A DNA stretch of 64,000 bases, taken from assembly GCA_043809745.1 (NCBI GenBank), contig JBDROU010000073.1, positions 106,967 through 170,966 on the forward strand. The letters run 5' to 3'. The DNA is from JBDROU01 sp043809745 [NCBI: bacterium] (GTDB taxonomy: Bacteria > Elusimicrobiota > JBDRMW01). The position numbers and the translations under genes are program-made. A model generated the notes under the pieces. The model did not search any database. It saw nothing but the letters and a program-made list of their open reading frames with translations, and was not told the DNA's origin. Positions 16,595-25,651 of this stretch are shown in pieces. Position 1 is the stretch's first letter; the number at the start of each line of letters is the position of its first letter.

Positions 16595-16816
16595 ATGACT
16601 AAAAGCAAAGAGGAGCAGGAGAAATCGTCGTTGGAAAAATTGGTTTTTGATGATCAAAGGAATAAATACCAGATGATCGCATATACCATAAGATGGTGCA
16701 GACACCTTTCAAAGAATAATGAGGAGCATAAAACTACGCAAGAGCTTCTTTATAAGGCTATTGAAGATGTCTATTCCGGGAATGTAAGTTTTAAGGAAAT
16801 TGAGAAAAAAAATTAA
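16595..16816 (+). CDS. rpoZ: DNA-directed RNA polymerase omega subunit
   Basis: A 73-residue protein between gmk and coaC, the usual place of rpoZ. The core helix reads NKYQMIAYTIRWCRHL, equivalent to the RYELVLAAAKRAR block of omega, and is followed by ELLYKAIEDVYSGNV, where the canonical sequence is KPVTIALEEIAAGKI. The protein helps assemble and stabilise the polymerase beta' subunit. The sequence is divergent, and the call leans on the neighbours. AAGGGGGC before the ATG is a good ribosome binding site. Confidence 0.8.
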   Translation: MTKSKEEQEKSSLEKLVFDDQRNKYQMIAYTIRWCRHLSKNNEEHKTTQELLYKAIEDVYSGNVSFKEIEKKN

Positions 16817-16864
16817 TAATTAGCTGGTATTATTTCTAGAAAATGATATCAGGCCGGTAATTTT

Positions 16865-17431
16865 ATGAAAAGAAAAATTGATAGGAATTTCTATAAAAAA
16901 GAGATAATAGTCGGTATAACCGGGAGCATAGCTGCATATAAGGCGTGCGACCTGGTGCATGCTTTGAAAAAGTGCGGCGCAAATGTAAATGTCATTATTA
17001 CTGAAAATGGCAAGCGTTTCATTACTCCACTAAGTCTGCAATATTTAAGCGGCGGCAGAGTTTATGATGATTTTTTCGAAATTGGCACATGGTCTGATAA
17101 ACATATAGGCTTGGCCGAGCGGGCAGATATAATTGTAGTTGCGCCTGCTAGTGCAGATTTTATTGCCAGGGTTGCTTTAGGGCGGGCAAGCGATCTGTTA
17201 AGCGCCACACTTCTTACAACGAGATCCCGAGTAATTATTGTTCCTGCGATGAATTCTAATATGTTTACACATCAATTAACTCAAGCTAATTTGGAGAGAT
17301 TAAGATCAACAGGTTATAAGATCCTTGGCCCCCAAAAAGGTGATCTGGCATGCGGAGAGGAAGGGATTGGACGTATGTTTGATGTCACTGGGATAGTTGA
17401 TTATTTGAGAAAGTGCTTGAGCGCTAAATAA
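16865..17431 (+). CDS. coaC: Phosphopantothenoylcysteine decarboxylase (CoaC, stand-alone)
   Basis: A 188-residue flavoprotein of the HFCD family that decarboxylates 4'-phosphopantothenoyl-cysteine in coenzyme A synthesis. Seen are VGITGSIAAYKACDL at residues 15-29, the catalytic histidine in WSDKHIGLAERAD near residue 82, APASADFIA, the substrate motif PAMNSNMF near 128, and the cysteine flap DLACGEEGIGRM near 162. In most bacteria this is the N-terminal half of a fused CoaBC; here it ends with a stop after the last helix and CoaB follows 88 bases later. Confidence 0.93.
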   Translation: MKRKIDRNFYKKEIIVGITGSIAAYKACDLVHALKKCGANVNVIITENGKRFITPLSLQYLSGGRVYDDFFEIGTWSDKHIGLAERADIIVVAPASADFIARVALGRASDLLSATLLTTRSRVIIVPAMNSNMFTHQLTQANLERLRSTGYKILGPQKGDLACGEEGIGRMFDVTGIVDYLRKCLSAK

Positions 17432-17519
17432 GATTACTAAAACAACATAAGAGCTTCATTTTTTTCTTGAGCAAATAGAATAATCTATAGTTAGTGTTTA
17501 ACCCAAGTTTGAATTAATA

Positions 17520-18167
17520 ATGATTGTTAAAAAACCTCTTAATACTAAAACTGTTTTAATTAGCGCGGGTCCTACAAGAGAGTATCTGGATCCTGTTCGC
17601 TTTATATCCAATGAGTCATCCGGGAATATGGGCTACGCTTTAGCAAGCGAAGCAAGAAGACTTGGTGCTAAAGTAATACTCATATCCGGTCCAACGAACT
17701 TAAAACCGCCTCAAGGTGTAAGGTTTGTGAAAGTTGTTTCAGCGGGCGATATGCTGAAGAAGGTGCATCAAAACATTGAACAGGCTGACTTTTTTTTGTC
17801 GTCTGCCGCAGTAGCAGATTTTGCCCCGAAAAAGTTCGTCAGGAATAAAATAAGAAAAAGGCAATTCGATTACTTCCTGCAGCTTAAACCCACGGCAGAT
17901 ATACTAAAGAAACTTTCTTCAAAAAAAGGTAAAAGAATTTTCGTAGGTTTTAATTTAAGCGATTCGATAAAAAATAATTCTGAAGCGGTAAAAAAACTTA
18001 AGGAAAAACAATTGGATTTTATCTTTTCAAATTCGCTAAAAAACTTAAATAATCCTAAAGGCAGTTATATATTACTTGATAAAAAGAACAATGTTGAGCG
18101 ACTAACTTTTATGAGCAAAAGTATGCTGGCTAAGAAAATGTTTAAGTTTATATTAAAAAATATCTAA
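17520..18167 (+). CDS. coaB: Phosphopantothenate-cysteine ligase (CoaB, stand-alone)
   Basis: A 215-residue protein matching the C-terminal half of CoaBC, which joins cysteine to 4'-phosphopantothenate with CTP. It has ISAGPTREYLDPVRFISNESSG near residue 14 (in two blocks, AGPTREYLDPVRF and SNESSGNMG), AAVADFAP near 99 and LQLKPTADILKKL near 120. The usual FAAET becomes FVGFNL and VAN becomes FSNS, so the nucleotide pocket is divergent. ATG 17520 has no Shine-Dalgarno sequence. A pair of separate CoaB and CoaC is known but less usual; no reading-frame link between the two was found in the 88-base gap. Confidence 0.88.
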   Translation: MIVKKPLNTKTVLISAGPTREYLDPVRFISNESSGNMGYALASEARRLGAKVILISGPTNLKPPQGVRFVKVVSAGDMLKKVHQNIEQADFFLSSAAVADFAPKKFVRNKIRKRQFDYFLQLKPTADILKKLSSKKGKRIFVGFNLSDSIKNNSEAVKKLKEKQLDFIFSNSLKNLNNPKGSYILLDKKNNVERLTFMSKSMLAKKMFKFILKNI

Positions 18168-18233
18168 TTGTTTTTACATGAGGTGTAAAAATTTTTCCTG
18201 AAGTTGATGTTTCAATGTTGGGAAGAACGCAAG

Positions 18234-19013
18234 ATGAGAGGGATGAAAATGAAAAATAAGAAGGAGAAAGATCGGTCAGAAAACTTATTAAATAATGCGG
18301 GATATTACGAACTGTTAGATGCAGCTAAACAAAAGGTGAGGGAGATGAAAGATAGAGGTCAAAGAGATGTGCTTTTTCCCAAAAGCGTAAGTCTTGTTCA
18401 AAAAAAAAGAGATGGTTCAGAAAAAACGGAACTGCTTAAAGAAGTTGCAGGAAAAGCCGAACTTTGCAGAAAGTGTCCTTTAGGAGATACCAGGATAAAA
18501 TCTGTTTTTGGTGTAGGTAATCCCGATGCGGCAGTGATTTTTATAGGAGAAGGTCCGGGGTATGATGAAGACAGACAGGGATTCCCTTTTGTAGGCAGGG
18601 CAGGGAAGCTGTTGGACAAGATGCTTGCTTCAATAAATCTGGATCGGAATAAAGCGTATATAGCTAATGTTGTCAAGTGTCATCCAATGATTGATCCCGG
18701 TAATCCTGAAAAGAGAGGGAATGACAGGCCGCCTTCATACGAAGAGGCTTCGCAATGTATACACTTTCTAAAGGAGCAAATAAGGATTATAAAGCCTAAG
18801 ATTCTGTGTATTCTTGGGGCGTCAGCTTTACGGTATGTGATTGGTATTGAAGAAGGTATAGGGCAGGTGAGAGGGAGGTTCATAGATTATGAAGGTATCA
18901 AGACGCTAATTACTTATCATCCTGCTGCGCTTTTAAGAAATCCTTCATTGAAACTTAAATCTTGGCAAGATCTTCAAATGTTGCGTGATGCTATCCAACA
19001 AATTTCTTCATAA
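18234..19013 (+). CDS. Type 4 (family IV) uracil-DNA glycosylase
   Basis: A 259-residue iron-sulfur uracil-DNA glycosylase that removes uracil from DNA. CRKCPLGDTR near residue 77 supplies the first two cluster cysteines; NVVKCHP and SQCIHFL supply the others. The active-site block is GEGPGYDEDRQGFPFVGRAG near 104, and THHP-like ITYHPAALLRNP near 234 is the second. About 70 charged residues precede the catalytic domain, as is common in this subtype. Several starts are possible: ATG 18234 has GGAAG 14 bases upstream, ATG 18243 and 18249 are also in frame. The 3' end overlaps priA by 26 bases. Confidence 0.9.
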   Translation: MRGMKMKNKKEKDRSENLLNNAGYYELLDAAKQKVREMKDRGQRDVLFPKSVSLVQKKRDGSEKTELLKEVAGKAELCRKCPLGDTRIKSVFGVGNPDAAVIFIGEGPGYDEDRQGFPFVGRAGKLLDKMLASINLDRNKAYIANVVKCHPMIDPGNPEKRGNDRPPSYEEASQCIHFLKEQIRIIKPKILCILGASALRYVIGIEEGIGQVRGRFIDYEGIKTLITYHPAALLRNPSLKLKSWQDLQMLRDAIQQISS

Positions 19014-21114
19014 TAATATAATTGCGGAAGTAGCTCTCCCTTTACCAATAGAGAGAAATTTCTACTATATATATCCTTCCAACACTTTAGAGCTAAAATC
19101 TATCGGCTGCAAAGTAAAGGTATCTTTTGGAAGGAGATCACTGATAGGAATTATCGTGCAGCTTCTTTATGCCGATGAGCTTGCAGGCAAACTGCCGAAA
19201 GAGATCAAACCGATTGAAAAAATCTTCTTTGATCAGCAAGGCATAACAGAAGAATTGCTGAGTCTGTCAAAATGGATGTCGGAATATTATTGCTGTTCAA
19301 GAGGTGAAGCTCTGGCAAGCATATTTCCGGTAAGCGGGTACAGCCGTATCCCAAAAAAACTTAGCGCAGATTCATATAATACTTTTGATTTGAATCCTGC
19401 GGAACCAATTGAGCTTTCTCAAGAGCAGTCGGTTGTTTTTAATAATCTGCTTAGTTCTATAAAAGCTGATGCTGAAGAAACGTCGCTGCTTTACGGGGTG
19501 ACAGGTTCAGGGAAAACTGAGATTTATTTAAAGCTTATAAAAGAGATATTAAAAGATGGCTACTCTGCGATATTCCTCCTTCCTGAGATATCCCTTACGC
19601 CTCAATTTATAAAAAGATGTTATGAGCATTTCTCTAATAATGTTGTGTTATGGCATAGCAGGTTAACGCGTCAGCAAAGATTTAAAGCATGGCATGAATT
19701 AGCCGCAGGTGAAAAGAGGGTTGTCTTAGGTGTGAGATCCGCAATTTTTGCACCTCTAAAACGGATCAAGCTAATAGTCATAGACGAAGAGCAGGAAGAT
19801 ACATATAAACAGGAAAGTAAACCTATGTATCATACTCGTGAGGTGGCGATAAGAAGGGCCAAGCATCATAGGGCTGTTGTGGTGCTTGGAAGCGCAACCC
19901 CTGATGTTGTCAGCTTCCATAAAGCCCGCACGCATGAATATTCACTTAATGTGCTAAAGGAACGCTTTGGAAAGATATCCATGCCAAATATACAGTTGAT
20001 AGATTTGAAGAGAGGATCTATAGGAAGAACCCAGGCTTTAATTTCAAGAGAATTAGAGGGTTCAATTAAAACGCGGTTGGCCCGCAGGGAGCAGATAATA
20101 TTGTTTCTAAATAGGAGGGGTTTTGCACCTCACAGTATGTGTCCGCGCTGCGGTTGGATAGCAAAATGCCCAAGGTGTTTGATATCTCTGGTTAAACATG
20201 AAACATGGTCAACCAAAATTGCGCCATACCATCATTATCAGTTCAGCGAATCTAAAGAAGAGCATTTCAGACAAAAGGTGCATCAGAAAGATATAGAGGG
20301 CCACCTCAGATGTCATCTTTGCGGATTTTTCAGGGATATACCCAAAAAATGCCCGGAATGCAATAGCGATCATCTGGTATTTTTTGGAATCGGCACTCAA
20401 AAACTGGAAAAGGAGCTAAGAAGGCTATTCCCTGAAGCAAGGATGTTTAGGATGGATTATGATACTACCAGGGAAAGAGATATTCATATGAAGATTTATA
20501 AGGATTTTTTAAATGAGAAATTTGATATCCTGCTCGGAACTCAGATGATAAGCAAGGGATTCGATTTCCCGCGTGTTACATTGGTCGGGATTGTGGATGC
20601 CGATATTCTTCTTCATATGCCGGATTTTAGGGCCGCGGAAAAAACCTTTAGAATGATTATACAGGTTGCAGGAAGAGCTGGGAGGAGGGATATCCCTGGA
20701 GAGGTTTTGGTACAAACCTACTATCCAGAACATTTTGTTTTACAGCTTGCTAAACAGCACAATTACGAAGCATTCTTCGATTATGAGATTAAGTCGCGTG
20801 AATATTTTAGATATCCTCCCTTTACTGAGATTATAAATATTATTGTTCAAGGCAAAAATGAGGAGGAGGTAATAAGACAAAGTGAAGAATTGGCTTCGTC
20901 TATTAATTCTTTTATTAGCGATAAAGCATCAACAAGCGAGCTGTCCGGTCCTTCCCCTGCTTTAAGGCCTCTCTTTAAGGGTCAGTTTAGATGGCAGATG
21001 ATACTGCGCACAAAAAGTGAATATAAATATATCTGGTCAAGTTTCTTTAAGAATGTAAAAATTAAAAATTCGCTTAAATTAGCTGTTGATGTAGATCCGC
21101 AGCAGCTGATGTAG
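18988..21114 (+). CDS. priA: Primosomal replication protein N' (PriA helicase)
   Basis: A 708-residue superfamily 2 helicase that restarts stalled forks. The N-terminal DNA-binding domain starts IIAEVALPLPIERNF. Walker A is YGVTGSGKTEIY near residue 168; motif II reads VIDEEQEDTYKQ near 263, where most PriA have DEEH. The zinc region has CPRCGW and KCPRC near 384-396 and CHLCGF and CPECN near 442-458, but the two halves are separated by roughly 30 extra residues. Helicase motifs V and VI are visible as GTQMISKGFDFP and IQVAGRAGRRDIPGEV. Start ATG 18988 (or GTG 18985) lies inside the glycosylase gene. Function is secure; the DEEQ variant and insertion are unusual. Confidence 0.95.
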   Translation: MLSNKFLHNNIIAEVALPLPIERNFYYIYPSNTLELKSIGCKVKVSFGRRSLIGIIVQLLYADELAGKLPKEIKPIEKIFFDQQGITEELLSLSKWMSEYYCCSRGEALASIFPVSGYSRIPKKLSADSYNTFDLNPAEPIELSQEQSVVFNNLLSSIKADAEETSLLYGVTGSGKTEIYLKLIKEILKDGYSAIFLLPEISLTPQFIKRCYEHFSNNVVLWHSRLTRQQRFKAWHELAAGEKRVVLGVRSAIFAPLKRIKLIVIDEEQEDTYKQESKPMYHTREVAIRRAKHHRAVVVLGSATPDVVSFHKARTHEYSLNVLKERFGKISMPNIQLIDLKRGSIGRTQALISRELEGSIKTRLARREQIILFLNRRGFAPHSMCPRCGWIAKCPRCLISLVKHETWSTKIAPYHHYQFSESKEEHFRQKVHQKDIEGHLRCHLCGFFRDIPKKCPECNSDHLVFFGIGTQKLEKELRRLFPEARMFRMDYDTTRERDIHMKIYKDFLNEKFDILLGTQMISKGFDFPRVTLVGIVDADILLHMPDFRAAEKTFRMIIQVAGRAGRRDIPGEVLVQTYYPEHFVLQLAKQHNYEAFFDYEIKSREYFRYPPFTEIINIIVQGKNEEEVIRQSEELASSINSFISDKASTSELSGPSPALRPLFKGQFRWQMILRTKSEYKYIWSSFFKNVKIKNSLKLAVDVDPQQLM

Positions 21115-21144
21115 TTTAATCTTTAATATGTCTGACATTTCATT

Positions 21145-23415
21145 ATGAAAGATAATTTACTTAATAAATTGCTTAATTCATATTTTCTCGTAATTCCTTT
21201 ATTAGGTGTATTTTTTGTGTTTCTTTATACACTCTATGGCAGTATCGCCCCTTATCGGGATAGCGGAGATTTGATTGTTTCAAGTTTTACGTTAGGGATA
21301 GCTCATCCGCCGGGTTATTTCTTATACACAATTCTTGGTAAGTTATTTATCAATCTGATACCCTGGGGAAATATTGCTTATAGAGTTCAAATATATTCTG
21401 CGCTTTTTGCTTCCCTAAACGGGATAATGATTGTTGTTATATTAAAAGAGATATTAAAGTCTTACTCAAATGAAGGAATTAAGACAGATTGGATTCTTTC
21501 GGGTTTCATTATTACCGGATTAATATCAGTATTTACACCCGCGATGTGGTCGCTTTCTCAAGTTGCTGAGATGTATACTCAACAGGCAGCAATGAGTCTT
21601 TTTATTGTTTGGTTAGTATTAAAATTCTATCTTTCAAGATCAGGATTTATTAATTTTGAATATATTTATCTGGCTTCATTTATGTTTGGACTGACATTAG
21701 GGATGCATCAAACAGTTATATTTTTCATGCCAGGTTATCTGTATATTATTATTAAAAAACTATATTTATGCAGAAGTAATTTGTCCAAGATGAATGTTGT
21801 TGGATTGGCAGGTGTCAGTATGTTAATGTTTATATTGGGTTTAAGTTTGTATATTTATGCGCCTTTAAGATCTTTCCAAGAGCCGGTAATGGATTGGGGA
21901 AATCCAGAGAATATTAGGAATTTTTGGCGATTAATATCTAGAGCAGATTATGGCATGTTTAAGCTTCATCCTGAGGAAAGCGCTATTATTAGTTCTTTCA
22001 ATAATATTTTTGTTCAAATAAAGTATTTTTACTTAAATTTAATAAAGCAATTTAACCCGGTTTTTATTTTGGTTGCTATTCTGGGAATATGGCAGAGTTA
22101 TAGAGCAGGATTATTTGGCTTCCTCTTTATGTTGTTTGTTATTTCAGGCCCGGTATTCAGTCTTGCCGCTAACCTTCCTGTGCATGAGAGAACATCATAT
22201 CCGATACTCGAGCCGAATATGATTTTGCCAAGTTTAGTAATAGCTTTATGGATTGGAATGGCGTTCCCTTTTATAAATAGATTATCTAAAAGTTTGAAGG
22301 TTCCTTTGTATATCTTGATAGCAGGATTAATTATTCTTCATATTTTAGTAAAATTTCCTAATTACAACCGCAGAGATAATTTTTTAGCGCATGATTACGG
22401 CAGGAATATATTTCGTTCTTTAGAAAAGAATTCATTCATATTTGATCCGGACGATTCGACTACTTTTATTACTGAATATCTGTCAAAAGTCCATTCGCTT
22501 AGGTTAGATGTTATGAAGATGGTGCTATTCAGAACAAGATGGGGCGCCGAGCGGCTTACACGCCTTTACCCTGAATATATGCCAGAACACATCCAATCTA
22601 ATGCGCAAGAGTATTTGAATGAGTTTTTCAGAAAAAATATTTCTGTTGTGCCAATATATGCAGACTTGCCGCTCAAAGTGCCGGATCAATTTGATTATTT
22701 TCCTCAGGGCATAATGTATCGCTTGCTTAAAAGAGAAAAAAATCATTCTGTGGAAAGATTATATAAACGCTCAAATGATTTATGGAATTTTTATAACGTT
22801 AGGCTTACTTTAGGAGCGCTCAATCAAAAGGATTTCTTTAATGAGCAGATACTTGCCTATTATATGTCGGGTTGCAATAATTTAGGTTTAAGATATGCTT
22901 CTGCGGGTGATTACAGCCAGGCGTTGAGAAGATACCATAAAGCGCTTGTTTTTGATATAGATTTCTATGAAGTATATAATAATATAGGTATAATCTATTT
23001 TTATAGGAGAGAGTTTGAACGCGCGCTGTATTATTTTAACTTGGCAAAAACAAAAGATCCAAATGAGCCGACATTAGACTATAATATCGGATTGGTATAT
23101 AGGGATAAAAAGGAGTTTAATGAGGCATTATATCATTTGTCTAAAGCAGAAACTGCTCCAGCATTAAATGAGATGGGGTATATTTGTCTTATTCAGAATG
23201 ATTTAACAACGGCAGAACAGCACTTTCTAAGAGCAATACGTCTTAAAAAGGAATATACAATCCCGTATTATAACCTTGGGGTAGTATATGAAAAGAATAA
23301 GGAGTATCAGCTAGCTGAGAAATATTATAAAATGTATAAAGATATTGTTGCTGACGAAAATGAGAAAAAACTGGCAGATCTAAAAATTAAGGGGTTGTAT
23401 ATACAAAAACAATAA
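21145..23415 (+). CDS. DUF2723 multi-spanning membrane protein with C-terminal TPR repeats
   Basis: A 756-residue inner membrane protein. The N-terminal 450 residues hold about ten hydrophobic segments and the DUF2723 signature: APYRDSGDLIVSSFTLGIAH followed by PPGYFLYTILGKLF near residue 32. This fold resembles GT-C mannosyl/oligosaccharyl transferases, where an Asp after the first membrane helix is catalytic; here DSGD is placed to serve. The C-terminal 170 residues contain TPR repeats (YNNIGIIYFYRREFERALYY and similar). A protein or lipid glycosylation role is inferred from the family, not shown. No Shine-Dalgarno sequence is visible before the ATG. Confidence 0.85.
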   Translation: MKDNLLNKLLNSYFLVIPLLGVFFVFLYTLYGSIAPYRDSGDLIVSSFTLGIAHPPGYFLYTILGKLFINLIPWGNIAYRVQIYSALFASLNGIMIVVILKEILKSYSNEGIKTDWILSGFIITGLISVFTPAMWSLSQVAEMYTQQAAMSLFIVWLVLKFYLSRSGFINFEYIYLASFMFGLTLGMHQTVIFFMPGYLYIIIKKLYLCRSNLSKMNVVGLAGVSMLMFILGLSLYIYAPLRSFQEPVMDWGNPENIRNFWRLISRADYGMFKLHPEESAIISSFNNIFVQIKYFYLNLIKQFNPVFILVAILGIWQSYRAGLFGFLFMLFVISGPVFSLAANLPVHERTSYPILEPNMILPSLVIALWIGMAFPFINRLSKSLKVPLYILIAGLIILHILVKFPNYNRRDNFLAHDYGRNIFRSLEKNSFIFDPDDSTTFITEYLSKVHSLRLDVMKMVLFRTRWGAERLTRLYPEYMPEHIQSNAQEYLNEFFRKNISVVPIYADLPLKVPDQFDYFPQGIMYRLLKREKNHSVERLYKRSNDLWNFYNVRLTLGALNQKDFFNEQILAYYMSGCNNLGLRYASAGDYSQALRRYHKALVFDIDFYEVYNNIGIIYFYRREFERALYYFNLAKTKDPNEPTLDYNIGLVYRDKKEFNEALYHLSKAETAPALNEMGYICLIQNDLTTAEQHFLRAIRLKKEYTIPYYNLGVVYEKNKEYQLAEKYYKMYKDIVADENEKKLADLKIKGLYIQKQ

Positions 23416-23448
23416 AAATTATTTTTATTTTAAGAGAGATAAATCAAT

Positions 23449-23961
23449 ATGGCAATAAGAAAAATAAGAAAATTCGGCGATAATGTCCTGAAGCAGAAAA
23501 CCAAAAAAGTAGGGAATATCGATGAACAAATACAGGAATTAGTTAAGGATTTATTCCATACTATGTATAATGCTCCCGGGGTGGGATTGGCTGCCAATCA
23601 AATAGGAGTTCCTTTGCAGGTTGCGGTTATAGATGTAATGCCTGAAGGGAGAAGCAAGCCAATGGTTTTTATTAATCCGGTTATTAAAGAAAAATATGGC
23701 AATATATGCGAGGAAGAGGGCTGTTTATCTGTGCCGGGGATTTTTGCAAAGGTTAAGAGGTCTGCGAAGGTTAAGATATGGGCTTTGGATGAAAATGGCA
23801 GGGAATTTACCATAACACTTGATGGAATTTCCGCAAGAGCAATTGAACATGAAATAGATCATCTTAATGGAGTTGTATTTGTAGATAGGCTTACTCCTTT
23901 AAAAAAAATAAAAGCCAGATTAATGATAAGGAAATTGAAACGTCATGGGCAATGGAAATAG
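23449..23961 (+). CDS. def: Peptide deformylase
   Basis: A 170-residue metalloenzyme that removes the formyl group from nascent proteins. All three active-site motifs are intact: GVGLAANQIG at residues 44-53, EEGCLSVPG near 86 with the metal-binding cysteine, and HEIDHLNG near 133 with the two histidines and the catalytic glutamate. AAGAGAG precedes the ATG. It overlaps or abuts fmt, the standard functional pair. Confidence 0.97.
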   Translation: MAIRKIRKFGDNVLKQKTKKVGNIDEQIQELVKDLFHTMYNAPGVGLAANQIGVPLQVAVIDVMPEGRSKPMVFINPVIKEKYGNICEEEGCLSVPGIFAKVKRSAKVKIWALDENGREFTITLDGISARAIEHEIDHLNGVVFVDRLTPLKKIKARLMIRKLKRHGQWK

Positions 23962-23963
23962 AT

Positions 23964-24920
23964 ATGGGTGATAAAGAAAAAAAGCTTAAGGTTGTTTTTT
24001 TTGGAACGCCTGCTTCGGTTATCCCGTTTATGGAATATCTATATGCTAATGAGTTGCTTTCGGGAGTAGTTACGCAACCATCAAAATTGGCAGGGAGGGG
24101 ATTTCAGTTAAAAGTATCTCCGGTTGGGAAGTATGCCATGGAATTAAACATTGCGCATTTTCAGCCTGAAAAACTTAATGATCCTTCTTTTATAAATTCG
24201 CTTGTTGATTTGAAACTTGATTTAGGAGTAGTTGCAGCTTTCGGTAGAAAGATACCTAGTGAATGTCTGGAGGCAGCCAGGGAGGGATTTGTAAATATCC
24301 ATTACTCACTTTTGCCGAAGTATAGGGGGCCTGCGCCTATACAGCATACACTTCTTAATGAGGAAGAATTCGCGGGAGTTACTATATTTTATCTGTCGGA
24401 ACAGATAGATGAGGGGCCCATATTTGTGCAGCAAAAAATACCAATATTCCCGGAGGATGATTATATCAGTTTAGAGGATAAACTAACTAATTTAGGGTTG
24501 GAACTGCTTAAAGATGTTTTGGAAAAAATAAAAGCTAAGAATATAAGAACATATCATCAAACTGGAACGCCTTCCAAAGCCCCATTAATAAAAAAGGAAA
24601 ACGGGAGAATTGATTGGAATACAAATGCAGCGCATATAGTTGCTGCTGCTAAAGCATTTATATTGTGGCCAAATGTTTTTTTTCTAATGGGCAATGGGAA
24701 CATTGTAAAAGTACTGCAGGCATCAATAATAAAGCCTGTTAGTGACAAAAATTATAAAATAGGCGAAATAATAGGTCTTGTGAGAGATAAAGGATTTGTG
24801 GTAAAATGCCGAAATAGTTCTGTTTTGATTGAAACTGTTCATCCTCAAGGAAAACAAAAAATGTCTGGTTGGGCATTTTGGCAGGGAGCCAGGCTGAAAA
24901 TTGGAGATGTATTGAGATGA
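23964..24920 (+). CDS. fmt: Methionyl-tRNA formyltransferase
   Basis: A 318-residue enzyme that formylates initiator Met-tRNA using 10-formyl-tetrahydrofolate. VVFFGTPASVIP is at the start, GVVTQPSKLAGRG near 40 binds tRNA, NIHYSLLPKYRGPAPIQ near 110 holds the catalytic region, and DEGPIF follows. The C-terminal OB-like domain spans about 205-318. The first ATG at 23952 lies within def; the ATG at 23964 directly after the def stop is chosen because GGAA is better placed. The difference is four residues. Confidence 0.95.
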   Translation: MGDKEKKLKVVFFGTPASVIPFMEYLYANELLSGVVTQPSKLAGRGFQLKVSPVGKYAMELNIAHFQPEKLNDPSFINSLVDLKLDLGVVAAFGRKIPSECLEAAREGFVNIHYSLLPKYRGPAPIQHTLLNEEEFAGVTIFYLSEQIDEGPIFVQQKIPIFPEDDYISLEDKLTNLGLELLKDVLEKIKAKNIRTYHQTGTPSKAPLIKKENGRIDWNTNAAHIVAAAKAFILWPNVFFLMGNGNIVKVLQASIIKPVSDKNYKIGEIIGLVRDKGFVVKCRNSSVLIETVHPQGKQKMSGWAFWQGARLKIGDVLR

Positions 24921-24969
24921 CATTTGAAGAAGATATGTAATTTCTGAAGATCAAAAGAGAAGGGGAAGC

Positions 24970-25590
24970 ATGAATTACTTATTATATATTACTGCCGCTA
25001 TTATCATTGTGCTTTTTGCGCATGCAATTTTGATTGCGCTTACAATTCTTAGAAATAAAAATTTCCTTTTTATAAAAAATTATAATATAAAATCTATCGC
25101 CCATTTTTTTTGGTTATTCAGGATACTAATGCTGCTTAAGGTATTTAACAGGAGATTGATGGGATATTTTATCAACATCAACAATAAACTTGTTAAAATT
25201 TTTAGTTATAACAAAAAACACAGTAATGTTCTTATTGTACTGCCCAGATGTTTGCAGTATCAATCTTGCGCGCAAGCAGTTGTAGAATCAGTGGAAAATT
25301 GTAAAATATGCGGGAAATGCGATCTTGCTGAAATAAAAAAAACAAACTCGGCTAGTTTTGCTAATATTCTTGTTGCAACCGGAGGTGAGATTGCGAAGAG
25401 TTTTGTTAGTAAGCTTAACCCGGATTTTGTAATAGCTATCGCTTGCGAACGGGAAATATTCCATGGTTTGGCTGAGGTGACAACAATTCCAGTATTTGCT
25501 ATTATAAATTATCAGCCGGAAGGACCATGCAAAAATACTCGTGTAGATGTCGGAATTTTGAAAGAAGCATTGGCAGTTGCAGGGATTTAG
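24970..25590 (+). CDS. DUF116 membrane-anchored protein
   Basis: A 206-residue protein with one N-terminal membrane helix (LLYITAAIIIVLFAHAIL) and a cytoplasmic C-terminal DUF116 domain. The domain carries a cysteine set: LPRCLQYQSCAQ near residue 92, CKICGKC near 114, then VIAIACEREIFHGL near 158 and a late EGPCKNT. The pattern suggests an iron-sulfur or zinc site. The function of DUF116 is unknown; proteins of this family often sit next to def and fmt in deep-branching bacteria, as here. AGGGG before the ATG is a good ribosome binding site. Confidence 0.85.
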   Translation: MNYLLYITAAIIIVLFAHAILIALTILRNKNFLFIKNYNIKSIAHFFWLFRILMLLKVFNRRLMGYFININNKLVKIFSYNKKHSNVLIVLPRCLQYQSCAQAVVESVENCKICGKCDLAEIKKTNSASFANILVATGGEIAKSFVSKLNPDFVIAIACEREIFHGLAEVTTIPVFAIINYQPEGPCKNTRVDVGILKEALAVAGI

Positions 25591-25651
25591 TATTAAAAGT
25601 GAATAAATGTTATAAAAGTTACAAAAATTTCTTACAAGAGTAGGGTATCGC

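Noticed and set aside
17432-17519. Possible frameshift joining coaC and coaB
   Set aside because: The 88 bases are AT-rich and do not encode the usual CoaBC linker in any frame; both genes have full ends.
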